DNA of 64,000 nt, from positions 1 to 64,000 of the forward strand of contig JBAYMJ010000002.1 of the NCBI GenBank assembly GCA_041663565.1. Direction: 5' to 3'. Positions 43,014-50,852 of this stretch are shown piece after piece (within the stretch, counting starts at the first letter, position 1; each line of letters opens with the position of its first letter). Position numbers and translations under genes: made by a program. The notes below the pieces were generated by a model. That model was not told where the DNA came from. It did not search any database and saw nothing but the letters and a program-made list of their open reading frames with translations. The stretch comes from CAINOH01 sp041663565 (GTDB lineage Archaea; Micrarchaeota; Micrarchaeia; Norongarragalinales; CAINOH01).

Positions 43014-43730
43014 TTACGCGACACGGGCTGCGGGCTTTGCGAGCGAGTAAGCCCGCTCGACTTTAAGCTCGGAAAAGTCCGCGCGCTTGGAAGCCCAGTC
43101 CAAGACCGTGGTGAATGCCACGTACGAGACTGCGATTCCCGCTGCGAACATCAGCCGCTCGTAAGCCGTGACGGGCACAAGAGCGGTCCACTGGGCCGAG
43201 GTGTAGGGCAGCGAGTAGGCAAAGATTACCGAGCCTACCGCGTGGGCCGTGAATGTCGCGCCCAAGCTGCGTGCAACCAGGTTCTTGCTCCACCCAAAGA
43301 CACGGACTGCAACAGGGATGAGCCAGTAGAGTGAGTAATACCACGCGCCCGCGCCAGCCGGGGTCATCACAAAGAGCGCCATGCAGGCAAGGGGAACTCC
43401 GAGTCCTACTGCGTCAAGCTTCTTGAAGTCGATGCGGGCGAAGTAGTACGCCGCAAAGAGCATGGTTGAAAGGCGAAGGACGTTCAACAGGGTGATTGCC
43501 TTCCCAAGCACCACCATGTTGACCACCTGCGAAGCCGCAAGCGCGACCAGTCCGAGGCCGAGGCCGAGGAAGGATGCCACTATTGGGCCGAAGAACTGGA
43601 AGAGCGTAAAGTAGGACGCGTTCGAGCCTATGATTGGCGCGAAGTTGATTTGCTCGGCTATTGCCGCAAACACCGCGAAAGCCCCCAGGAATAGGAGCTT
43701 GCGCTTCGTAAGACCCATCGACAAATCCAT
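43014..43730 (-). CDS. Membrane protein, ECF S-component-like
   Basis: 238 residues with six hydrophobic segments. FFGPIVASFLGLGLGLVALAASQ in the second and third helices resembles substrate-binding subunits of ECF transporters; no ATPase or T-component is nearby. ATG 43718 is an alternative start. A vitamin substrate such as a folate precursor would fit the neighbouring folC, but that is speculation. Confidence 0.45.
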   Translation of the reverse strand: MDLSMGLTKRKLLFLGAFAVFAAIAEQINFAPIIGSNASYFTLFQFFGPIVASFLGLGLGLVALAASQVVNMVVLGKAITLLNVLRLSTMLFAAYYFARIDFKKLDAVGLGVPLACMALFVMTPAGAGAWYYSLYWLIPVAVRVFGWSKNLVARSLGATFTAHAVGSVIFAYSLPYTSAQWTALVPVTAYERLMFAAGIAVSYVAFTTVLDWASKRADFSELKVERAYSLAKPAARVA

Positions 43731-43856
43731 AGTTACAAAACCCCCCTGAACTGGATTGAAAAGAAAGCAAGTATTGTTGGAAGAAACGACAAATATTAAC
43801 CCTATTGTTTATGGCGGGCCCGGAACGGCGTAGAAGCATTTTCCGAGTCCGATAGA

Positions 43857-43891
43857 GGCAAAATGCGAAGAAGTTTGACTAGCATTTTGCC
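43857..43891 (-). terminator. Hairpin at the folC 3' end
   Basis: GGCAAAATGC and GCATTTTGCC form a perfect 10-bp stem with a 15-base loop that spans the folC stop codon. It lies between folC and the downstream membrane gene, and could end transcription or protect the mRNA. Confidence 0.5.
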
Positions 43892-45252
43892 GTAGTTTTG
43901 CCAACTGGCTGCTTGGAAAGCCCGGCCTTGATTTCACCAACCAAGTAGAGGGAACCTGCCACCAGGACCATCCCGTCTGCATCCGAGTTGGCGTGCTTTA
44001 CAGCAGCCCGCAAGGCCTCACCTGCTGACCAGAAATCCAAGACCACCGGACAATGCGGCCTTGCCGCTTCCGCCACCCGCACCGCAGTTGCCGTGCGGTG
44101 GTAGGAAACCGGGGCCGCGTAGAAGGACGTTGCAAGAGGCGCCAGAAGGCCCACAGTTGACTCGACGTCCTTGTCGTCCATCATCCCGCAGACTAGGGAT
44201 ATCCTTTTGCCTGCAAAAAGCGCCTTGACCGAAGCTGCAAGAGCCCTTGCGCCGTCGGGATTGTGCGCGCCGTCAAGCACAACTAGAGGTTCCGTGGAGA
44301 CTATTTCGAGCCTGCCGGGCCATTTCGCGGCCTGGAAACCTTTTTGGATTGCAGTTGAAGGGATTGAAAGCGCCCCTTGCTCATCCAGCTTGCGCAAAGC
44401 CGCATAGGCGACGGCCATGTTGAAGCACTGGTAGCTTCCAAGCAAGCTGGAAGAAAGCCGCGTAGTGCCTAACTTTGACGAGATTTCGACCTGCGTTCCT
44501 GAAAGGGAAACGCTTTTTCCTGAAAAAGTAAATTCGGCATCGCCGGCCGCGTCCTCCTTTCCGCCGCTTTTCCTTTCGCCGACGACAACGACCCCGCTGT
44601 TCTTTTCACCCGCGACCTTTCTGATTACCCCAAGCGCCGCGCCGTCGCACCCGGTCACAACCGGCCTGCCTGCGCGGATTACCCCGGCTTTCTCAAAAGC
44701 AATCTTCTCAACCGTGTAGCCGAGCGCCTTGGTGTGGTCGAGGCTGACGCGCGTGATTATCGAAAGAACGGGCTCGGCCACGTTTGTTGAGTCCAGCCTG
44801 CCGCCCATCCCGATTTCAAGTACCGCAAAATCAACTTTCGAGTCCAAAAAGAACTTGAGCGCTACTGCGGTGTTGACCTCGAACTGGCTGAGTGTTTCGG
44901 TGTGGGCTTGGTTGTAAGTTTCGACGGCCTTTTTTGCATCCAAGATTATCCTTGCAAAATCCGCCTTCGAAATATCCTTTCCATCCACGCTGACCCTTTC
45001 GGTGTAATCAACCAAATGAGGAGAGATGTATCGGCCGGTCCTGTAACCTGCGTTCCTGATTGCGGACTCACAGAACGCTGCGACCGAGCCCTTGCCGTTG
45101 GTGCCGGTGACGAGGATGCAGGGAACCGCCTTGGGGTCGAAGCCAAGGATTTCACACAAGTCGCGAACAGGCGCAAGCGTCCACTCGTTCTTCGGAGGCA
45201 GCGCCTCGAGGAAGGCTATTGCTGCAAAGTAGTCGTCGGGTTGGCGTTCCAT
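43879..45252 (-). CDS. folC: Folylpolyglutamate/dihydrofolate synthase
   Basis: 457 residues from ATG 45252 (TTG five codons upstream rejected). ILVTGTNGKGSVAAF is the P-loop, YISPHLVDYTERV follows, and VLDGAHNPDGARAL is the second family motif. It adds glutamate to folates; in archaea related enzymes can act on other pterin cofactors. Links to FolD, cyclo-ligase and PurN downstream make true folate use likely. Confidence 0.9.
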   Translation of the reverse strand: MERQPDDYFAAIAFLEALPPKNEWTLAPVRDLCEILGFDPKAVPCILVTGTNGKGSVAAFCESAIRNAGYRTGRYISPHLVDYTERVSVDGKDISKADFARIILDAKKAVETYNQAHTETLSQFEVNTAVALKFFLDSKVDFAVLEIGMGGRLDSTNVAEPVLSIITRVSLDHTKALGYTVEKIAFEKAGVIRAGRPVVTGCDGAALGVIRKVAGEKNSGVVVVGERKSGGKEDAAGDAEFTFSGKSVSLSGTQVEISSKLGTTRLSSSLLGSYQCFNMAVAYAALRKLDEQGALSIPSTAIQKGFQAAKWPGRLEIVSTEPLVVLDGAHNPDGARALAASVKALFAGKRISLVCGMMDDKDVESTVGLLAPLATSFYAAPVSYHRTATAVRVAEAARPHCPVVLDFWSAGEALRAAVKHANSDADGMVLVAGSLYLVGEIKAGLSKQPVGKTTAKC

Positions 45253-45291
45253 TGGCAAAACCAGCAATTGGATTTTGCACGGCCGGATTAA

Positions 45292-47025
45292 TCAGGCCTT
45301 CTTTGACTGCTCAAGGCACGCCTTCACAAAGCCCAAAAAGAGCGGATTCGGGTTGAACGGCCTGCTTGAAAGCTCGGGGTGGAACTGCGTGCCCACGAAG
45401 AACGGGTGTGATGGGATTTCCATCACCTGCATTATGGGCTGGTTGGGCGCCTTCCCTGAGAAAACCATGCCCGCTTTCTGGATGCGGTCGATGTAATCGG
45501 GGTTGACCTCGTAGCGGTGGCGGAAGCGCTCGCGAATCTTGAGCTTTCCGTAAAGCTCCGCTGCCATCGAGCCCTTGACAAGCTCGACGTCCTTCCCGCC
45601 AAGCCGCATGTTGCCTCCGAGTCCCTCGATTTTCTTTTGTTCCGGAAGGATGTCAATGACCATGTCAGGGGTGTCCGGGTCAATCTCGGTTGAGTTTGCC
45701 TTGGACAGCCCTAGGACGTTCCTGCAGAACTCCACAACCGCCATCTGCATGCCATAGCACAAGCCTAGGTAGGGCAGCTTGTTCTTTCGCGCATACTCGA
45801 TGCACTTGATCTTGCCTTCTGTTCCGCGCGAGCCGAAGCCGCCGGGAACGATTATGCCGTTGACGCCATCAAGCACCTTCGCGACTTCCGCATCAGTTGA
45901 CTTGGGGGTGAGCTTGCTCGTCTCAATCCAGACAAGCTCGACTTTGCACCCTGCTTTTGCGCGCGAGTGCTCGATTGCCTGGATTATGCTCGCGTAAGAG
46001 TCCTTGACTTCGGTGTACTTTCCGGTGATTCCAATCTTTATGGACTTGGTGGGCTTCGCGAGAGCCTCGCAGAAGTCCTCCCAGCGCCTCATCGCAGCCT
46101 CAGTGCGAACGGCAGGGGCGCGCTTTATGCCTAAAAGCTCAAGAACCGCCTTGTCCAGGCCCTTTTCGTGGAGCATTATCGGGACTTCGTAGATTGACTG
46201 GGCGTCAGGCACGCACACCACGCGCTCAAGAGGCACGTTGGAGTAGATGCTGATTTTCTCGCGCACCTTCTCTCCTACCTCGCGGCCAGCGCGCACCACC
46301 ACAATCTCAGGTTGAATTCCCAAAGACATAAGGGTGCGAATGCCGCTCTGCGCGGGCTTGCTCTTGAACTCACCAAGCGAGCTGGGGTTGAAAGCGTAAG
46401 TGACGTTGGAGAAAATGACGTTGCTGCGGCCTTCCTCGTACTGGAGCTGGCGCATCGCTTCCATGAAGTAGCCGTTTTCGAGGTCCCCTACTGTGCCTCC
46501 GACTTCGATTATGACCACGTCTGTCTTGGTGGTGATTGCGCACTCGCGCACGAACGCCTTGATTTCACCTGTTACGTGGGGGATGAACTGCACGTCGCGT
46601 CCAAGATACTCGCCCTTGCGCTCCTTGGTAAGAACCGTGTTGAATATCTTGCCGCCGGTGATGTAGTTGAGCTTTGAGAGGTTCTTGTCGAGGAAGCGCT
46701 CGTATGCTCCGAGGTCCATGTCGGTTTCCGCGCCGTCGTCAAGCACGAATACTTCGCCGTGGCGGTAAGGGTTCAAGGTGCCTGCGTCCTGGTTGAGGTA
46801 GCCGTCGAACTTGATTGGCTCGACTTTGAGCCCCGCTGCCTCGAGGAGCGCGCCCATGCTGGATGAGAAGATTCCCTTGCCTACTCCGGAGATTACGCTT
46901 CCGGTGATTACGAGGTACTTGGTCTTTCCGGGCTCGTAGCCCTTCGGGACTGGGGTGTAGAACTCGTGGTCACTGGACTTGTTTGAAAGCGATGAAAGAA
47001 TGCCACAAGAGTCCTCAGCTGCCAT
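45292..47025 (-). CDS. pyrG: CTP synthase
   Basis: 577 residues from ATG 47025, with GGGGTG just upstream (GTG 47034 is the alternative). Synthetase domain with ITGSVISGVGKGIFSSS and LNPYRHGEVFVLDDGAETD; glutaminase domain with PYLGLCYGMQMAV (catalytic Cys) and FHPEL (His/Glu). Makes CTP from UTP, ATP and glutamine. An N-terminal extension of about 30 residues is longer than usual. Confidence 0.95.
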   Translation of the reverse strand: MAAEDSCGILSSLSNKSSDHEFYTPVPKGYEPGKTKYLVITGSVISGVGKGIFSSSMGALLEAAGLKVEPIKFDGYLNQDAGTLNPYRHGEVFVLDDGAETDMDLGAYERFLDKNLSKLNYITGGKIFNTVLTKERKGEYLGRDVQFIPHVTGEIKAFVRECAITTKTDVVIIEVGGTVGDLENGYFMEAMRQLQYEEGRSNVIFSNVTYAFNPSSLGEFKSKPAQSGIRTLMSLGIQPEIVVVRAGREVGEKVREKISIYSNVPLERVVCVPDAQSIYEVPIMLHEKGLDKAVLELLGIKRAPAVRTEAAMRRWEDFCEALAKPTKSIKIGITGKYTEVKDSYASIIQAIEHSRAKAGCKVELVWIETSKLTPKSTDAEVAKVLDGVNGIIVPGGFGSRGTEGKIKCIEYARKNKLPYLGLCYGMQMAVVEFCRNVLGLSKANSTEIDPDTPDMVIDILPEQKKIEGLGGNMRLGGKDVELVKGSMAAELYGKLKIRERFRHRYEVNPDYIDRIQKAGMVFSGKAPNQPIMQVMEIPSHPFFVGTQFHPELSSRPFNPNPLFLGFVKACLEQSKKA

Positions 47026-47139
47026 TACCCACACACCCCGTTCAAAAAAAGAACTAATGATTGAATTGCTATAATAAAAAGAAGACGGTGGCTTTCGGTT
47101 GTTAAAAACGTATTGTTGGACGGCAGGATTGAAGTAGGA

Positions 47140-47147
47140 CTTTTATT
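47140..47147 (+). promoter_or_regulatory. TATA box for radical SAM gene
   Basis: CTTTTATT, centred about 26 bases before ATG 47170; supports that start over upstream alternatives. Confidence 0.6.
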
Positions 47148-47169
47148 CCGCAACGCACCCACCCAAATT

Positions 47170-48282
47170 ATGGAAAACACCTATCATGGGCTTCCCATAA
47201 CAATCAGGGGCGAAAACCCCGGTCCGACATGGAGGCACAACAATGCCGCTGAAAAACGGGCGAGAAGGAACTGGCCCAAGGACTACGACCACGACATATT
47301 GCTTACTGTAGAGACAACGGACAAGTGCACCCTGCGCTGCGACCACTGTTTTGCCGAGTCCGGGCCTGAAAAGAACACGTTCATAGACCACAAAAAAATC
47401 GAGGAAATCGCAAAGGAATGCGAGACGATATTCCCGCAATATGGCCAGAAAATTATCCGGATTACCGGAGGGGACCCGTTCCTGCACCCGAAGATTTTTG
47501 GCATCGTCAAGTCGTTCTCCAAGAGGAAAAAGAAGCTTGGATACAAGCTCCTCGACGTTGAGACCAACGGCTGGTGGGCAACCGACGACGAAACGGCGAG
47601 AAAGTACATAAAGAAGCTCAAGGCATCCGGCGCGGACCTCTTGAGCATGACCAATGATTACTTCCACTGCAAGCAGGGCGTATTCGACATCCATGAGCAT
47701 ATGCACAGGATAGACCACATCGCCTCGGAGGAAGGCCTTAGGTTCCGAAACATCCTGACCGGGTATGGCACTGACACTCCTGACGAAAATACTGCAAAAG
47801 AAATAGAGGAGCACAAAAAGCGCTGCAATCACTGCCACGGCATCCCAAACATCACGCCAATTGGCCGGGCGCGGGAACTTCCTGAAGAAACGTGGGGTTC
47901 GCACGTAACCTGCGGCCTGACAGGCTGCAGGCTGACCCCGCCATTGTTCATGCCCTTAATCGGGGCTGAAAAATACACGCATAGGGACGAGATTACCCTC
48001 GGCCCGAACGGGAACGTCTATCCCTGCAATAGCGGAAAGGAGTTCGAGCACGCGTCGCTTGCAATCGGAAACATCTACAGGAGGCCTCTTGCGCACATAA
48101 TACAGGACCCGCAAAACAAGATAGTCGACATAATCCGCAAGGAAGGGCTGCGGGGAGTAAGCAAACGGGCAGGGATAACCTCACCGAATCATTGGGGAAC
48201 CTACTGGAAGATGTCGCCCTGTGGATTATGCCACGAACTTTTGAGGACTCGCGGAAAGCAGATACAGAAGAACATCAAATGA
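47170..48282 (+). CDS. Radical SAM protein with SPASM-like C-terminus
   Basis: 370 residues. TDKCTLRCDHC gives the CxxxCxxC of Cys53, 57 and 60 that bind the [4Fe-4S] cluster and SAM; ITGGDPFLHPK is the GGE-like motif (GGD here). The C-terminal third has more Cys: CNHCHG, TCGLTGC, NVYPCNSG and SPCGLCHE, enough for an auxiliary cluster as in SPASM proteins. Such enzymes often modify peptides; no peptide substrate gene is obvious nearby. Monocistronic and followed by a strong hairpin. Confidence 0.8.
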   Translation: MENTYHGLPITIRGENPGPTWRHNNAAEKRARRNWPKDYDHDILLTVETTDKCTLRCDHCFAESGPEKNTFIDHKKIEEIAKECETIFPQYGQKIIRITGGDPFLHPKIFGIVKSFSKRKKKLGYKLLDVETNGWWATDDETARKYIKKLKASGADLLSMTNDYFHCKQGVFDIHEHMHRIDHIASEEGLRFRNILTGYGTDTPDENTAKEIEEHKKRCNHCHGIPNITPIGRARELPEETWGSHVTCGLTGCRLTPPLFMPLIGAEKYTHRDEITLGPNGNVYPCNSGKEFEHASLAIGNIYRRPLAHIIQDPQNKIVDIIRKEGLRGVSKRAGITSPNHWGTYWKMSPCGLCHELLRTRGKQIQKNIK

Positions 48283-48313
48283 CGCGCTTACGCTGAAGCA
48301 AAATGAAAAGAGA

Positions 48314-48333
48314 CCCCCTCCTTTCGGAGGGGG
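48314..48333 (+). terminator. Strong hairpin after radical SAM gene
   Basis: CCCCCTCC, TTTC, GGAGGGGG: an 8-bp perfect stem with a 4-base loop, followed by CTTCATCTGTTTTT. It resembles an intrinsic terminator and lies 31 bases after the radical SAM stop codon. Confidence 0.65.
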
Positions 48334-48347
48334 CTTCATCTGTTTTT

Positions 48348-48397
48348 CCAAGGGGGGCTTGGAGGATTTGATGAAGGATAAATGCCGCAAAAGCGGC
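48348..48397. terminator. Two further hairpins between convergent genes
   Basis: CCAAG/CTTGG around GGGGG (48348-48362) and GCCGC/GCGGC around AAAA (48384-48397). With the stem at 48314-48333 they form a three-hairpin block between the radical SAM gene and the end of the five-gene minus-strand operon. Confidence 0.4.
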
Positions 48398-48409
48398 TGG
48401 TTGTTGAAA

Positions 48410-48793
48410 CTACTGTCCCCACATGACCTTACGGCCCGATGTCAGCCGGTCCTTGCGGAACTCTCCCTGCATGTGGTAGTAGGAAGCGCCGAAAAGCGCC
48501 GCTACCCCGACTACGGGCATTGGCATGAGGGTGACTACGCCGATGAGCGCGAGCACCAGCGAGTACGACCGGAAGCGCAGGGCCTCCTTCCAAAGGGGAA
48601 GGTAGCTCTGGGTGTAGTTGTACCGGTTGGTGAGCTTCATCATGGGCTCCTTTGCGTCCGCAGGCACCGAAGTCATCTGGATGTCCCAGTTCTTTTCCGA
48701 CGGCGCCTTGCCAGCTGGCGCTACCGAGTCCCCTACGGTAATCTGGTCCCCGCTTTTTGGGTTCAGCTTTGAAAGCATGTCCTGTATTGCCAT
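48410..48793 (-). CDS. Small two-helix membrane protein, operon gene 5
   Basis: 127 residues. A soluble N-terminal half contains IQMTSVPADAKEPMM, which aligns with the VP[TA] motif of operon genes 1 and 4. PLWKEALRF precedes two helices (about 70-105) separated by MPMP, then a basic tail ending MWGQ. Family not recognised. Last gene of the operon. Confidence 0.65.
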   Translation of the reverse strand: MAIQDMLSKLNPKSGDQITVGDSVAPAGKAPSEKNWDIQMTSVPADAKEPMMKLTNRYNYTQSYLPLWKEALRFRSYSLVLALIGVVTLMPMPVVGVAALFGASYYHMQGEFRKDRLTSGRKVMWGQ

Positions 48794-48807
48794 ATTTCAT
48801 TCCCCCT

Positions 48808-49413
48808 CTACTGTGCGACTATTACCGAGCGTCCCTTCTGCCAAGTGACCTCGCTTCCGAACCCGTTCATGTGCTGCCCCCAGTAGTGGCCCCAAAGGTA
48901 GGCGAACACCACCGAGACAATCGGGTTGATGAAGTACGTCACTATCATCATGAGAAAGCACACCATGGCCCAGAAGAAGCTGTTGTACTCTCCGGTCCAG
49001 CTGTCCTGCATCTCGATTCCCTTGAACTGGAAGCCCAACCGCTTTCCGAGGAAGTGGCCACGGGTGTCGATGTTGAACATGTGCATTGGCCGCGGCTCGC
49101 CTGTGAACGAGTCGTTGGGGCCCATCACGTCCCCCGAGCCGTCTATCATCGCCGGGCCTTCCTTGTTGGTTGGCACGAACATCGGCATGTCGTAGCTCTC
49201 GTTGCCCGAGGCCTTCGCCGGAGCCTGCGCTCCTGCTGCCGGCTTTGCGGCTGCCGAGACTGCGTTGACCTTCTCGGAGTAGACTACCTTGTTGTTCCCG
49301 ACCTTGTCCGCAGTGACCGGTATGGGCCACGACGCGGGTCCGTTGTAGATGTACTTTATCTCCTGCGGAGTGCCGGTAGCCTTTTTTGCCTGTGAAAGGT
49401 TGAGCAATGCCAT
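48808..49413 (-). CDS. Two-helix membrane protein with MPMFVPT motif, operon gene 4
   Basis: 201 residues from ATG 49413, with GTGAG five bases upstream. Order: polar N-terminus, an Ala/Pro-rich linker (AAAKPAAGAQAPAKA), YDMPMFVPTNKEGPAMI, a charged region, then two helices (about 148-180) with a central INP and an aromatic end (WGHYWGQHMNGFG). The largest of the five. Family not recognised. Confidence 0.65.
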   Translation of the reverse strand: MALLNLSQAKKATGTPQEIKYIYNGPASWPIPVTADKVGNNKVVYSEKVNAVSAAAKPAAGAQAPAKASGNESYDMPMFVPTNKEGPAMIDGSGDVMGPNDSFTGEPRPMHMFNIDTRGHFLGKRLGFQFKGIEMQDSWTGEYNSFFWAMVCFLMMIVTYFINPIVSVVFAYLWGHYWGQHMNGFGSEVTWQKGRSVIVAQ

Positions 49414-49418
49414 TTTTC

Positions 49419-49673
49419 TCACAACACGAACGCCACAAGGAGCGCGTAAATCAGGCAGCCGAATGCGAGTATGTTTATCGGCGTGTCCGTAAGCCCGAAC
49501 GGCCGGCCAAGCGAGTGGGTATCCCAAATCTCGCCCATGGTCGGGATTGTGTCCGGGTTGTCGAGCACGCTGACAATCCCCGCGTCCTCTAGCCACATCA
49601 CGATTTGGCTCGTGAGGGGCGCGTAGTAGAACGGCGCCTTGTTTTTGAATACTCCTTTTCCTGCCATAATCAT
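49419..49673 (-). CDS. Small membrane protein, operon gene 3
   Basis: 84 residues from ATG 49673 (a second ATG two codons later). Polar N-terminal 60 residues and a single C-terminal hydrophobic helix (about 66-84) ending at the C-terminus, as in tail-anchored proteins. It lacks the VP[TA] motif. It lies five bases before gene 4, so it is co-transcribed. Confidence 0.6.
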   Translation of the reverse strand: MIMAGKGVFKNKAPFYYAPLTSQIVMWLEDAGIVSVLDNPDTIPTMGEIWDTHSLGRPFGLTDTPINILAFGCLIYALLVAFVL

Positions 49674-49680
49674 TTTCGCC

Positions 49681-50151
49681 TTAATCGACTGTCATGATTG
49701 TACGCTTTACTCCGAACGTCCAGCATCCCCAGCGCAGCCCTGCGCCGATTGCGCGGAAGCGCGCTGCGAGTGCGAACATCAATAGCGACCCTGCCGGGAA
49801 CACCGTGAAAGTGAATATTGCCGCTGCCATCCAGAACACGAAGATGCACCAGGAAATCTTCTCCTTGCGCCACCCGTCGATGTATTCCATGACGAAGCCG
49901 TACCGGGTGTGGGTGCGCATCACCGGGAAGTCCTTCGGGTTGACTTCACAGCCCGCAGTAGTCATGACCGAGGTCGGCTCGTTGATCCCGCCCTTTCTCG
50001 GCTCTGCCTTGGCTGCAACGTCGGCCTTCTGCTTGGCGTAAGTGCCGTGGTATGCGCTCTCCTGGATGCCCGGAGCTACCGGCCGCTTGCCGTAGCCCGC
50101 CGGGTCGCCGAAACCGGAATTGTCCTGTCCTGGAGTGTGAAGTGAAATCAT
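49681..50151 (-). CDS. Two-helix membrane protein, operon gene 2
   Basis: 156 residues. A long Gly/Pro/Lys-rich soluble N-terminus contains DFPVMRTHTRYGFVMEYI, then DGWRKEKISW leads into two helices (about 103-140) separated by a Pro (VFPAGS). The C-terminus is basic. It shares the W-x-K/E-rich entry and Pro-hinged hairpin with genes 1, 4 and 5. Family not recognised. Confidence 0.65.
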   Translation of the reverse strand: MISLHTPGQDNSGFGDPAGYGKRPVAPGIQESAYHGTYAKQKADVAAKAEPRKGGINEPTSVMTTAGCEVNPKDFPVMRTHTRYGFVMEYIDGWRKEKISWCIFVFWMAAAIFTFTVFPAGSLLMFALAARFRAIGAGLRWGCWTFGVKRTIMTVD

Positions 50152-50161
50152 TTACATCAAC

Positions 50162-50545
50162 TTATGTAGCTTCGTAGAGCATACGCTGTTTCCAGTTGTT
50201 GCTCACGTAGAAGTCCTGCCACAGGTAACGGCCGTAGGCAAAGCCCGATGCCAGGCCGAATGCGCCTGCGACGAACACGTTACGCGGTATGAGAACGATT
50301 GCCATTATTGCAAGAAAGATTGCCGCAGCCTTGGCCACCTGCCATTCCTTGTAGATTCCTATTGACTCGTTGAGGTAGTCCTGGCGGCGCTTGATGTGCA
50401 TTACCGCGTGCCCGTGGGTGTCAGTAGGCACGAACATCGGGATGTGGTTGTAGCCGCGCTTGGGGACGGTCTCGTCCGGAGTCTGGACCTGGCCGTAAGT
50501 GAGCATTTCCCTGCGGGCCTTTGAAAGTGAATAGTCTTTTTCCAT
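50162..50545 (-). CDS. Two-helix membrane protein with IPMFVPT motif, operon gene 1
   Basis: 127 residues from ATG 50545; the promoter at 50592-50603 leaves a short leader with GAGGGGG before the start. Residues ~35-50 read HIPMFVPTDTHGHAVM, clearly akin to MPMFVPTNKEGPAMI of gene 4. KRRQDYLNESIGIYKEW leads into two helices (about 73-108) hinged at IPR. Family not recognised. Confidence 0.65.
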   Translation of the reverse strand: MEKDYSLSKARREMLTYGQVQTPDETVPKRGYNHIPMFVPTDTHGHAVMHIKRRQDYLNESIGIYKEWQVAKAAAIFLAIMAIVLIPRNVFVAGAFGLASGFAYGRYLWQDFYVSNNWKQRMLYEAT

Positions 50546-50591
50546 GTTCAACAAATCCCCCTCGATTTGCGTAACTATCTTTGGAATGACG

Positions 50592-50603
50592 AAATATATA
50601 AAC
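50592..50603 (-). promoter_or_regulatory. TATA box of the five-gene operon
   Basis: Minus-strand GTTTATATATTT, about 50 bases before the ATG at 50545; a strong TATA box implying a 20-25 base leader. Confidence 0.6.
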
Positions 50604-50695
50604 TGTTCGGTAGTAACAAACATTAATATCTAGTAGTCAATTGACGTAGTATTGAAATGGCATGAAAACAATAGTCGTCAAAAGACGTATTTTGT

Positions 50696-50807
50696 GGGGT
50701 TTTGCTGAGTGCCCTAGAGGCAAGCCACTACTCGCCAAACCGGCCAAGCCGGCGGTCCGAAGGGACGCAGCTCCATCAAACCACCCCGTTTTGAGGCCGC
50801 AAAGGCC
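50696..50807 (+). ncRNA. Candidate structured RNA upstream of folD
   Basis: A run of perfect hairpins enclosed by a long stem. Outer stem: 50696-50704 with 50777-50787 (GGGGT/ACCCC plus TTTG/CAAA, two bulged C). Inside: TGCC/GGCA (50710-50722), CCGGC/GCCGG (50740-50752) and GTCC/GGAC (50755-50766). After it: GGCC/GGCC (50795-50807). No reading frame explains it. folD has its own TATA box after this element, so a free RNA is as likely as a leader. No known class matched. Confidence 0.4.
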
Positions 50808-50821
50808 GGCCGGGATACCGG

Positions 50822-50830
50822 ATTATATTT
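50822..50830 (+). promoter_or_regulatory. TATA box for folD
   Basis: ATTATATTT, about 27 bases before ATG 50853; predicts a leaderless folD mRNA. Confidence 0.6.
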
Positions 50831-50852
50831 TCCCGCGCCCAGAAACACTACT

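Noticed and set aside
48359..48772. Plus-strand frame of 137 codons opposite the five-gene operon
   Set aside because: Antisense to a membrane protein gene and rich in His/Arg/Gly typical of a shadow frame.
49681..50151. Type IV secretion VirB3/PrgI-like identity for the small operon proteins
   Set aside because: Two-helix layout is similar, but no VirB4/HerA-type ATPase is adjacent and the motifs do not match.
50696..50790. SRP RNA, because GGTCCGAAGGGACGCAGC resembles the helix 8 loop
   Set aside because: The tetraloop and the symmetric AGG/AGCA internal loop do not line up, and the Alu domain of an archaeal SRP RNA is missing.
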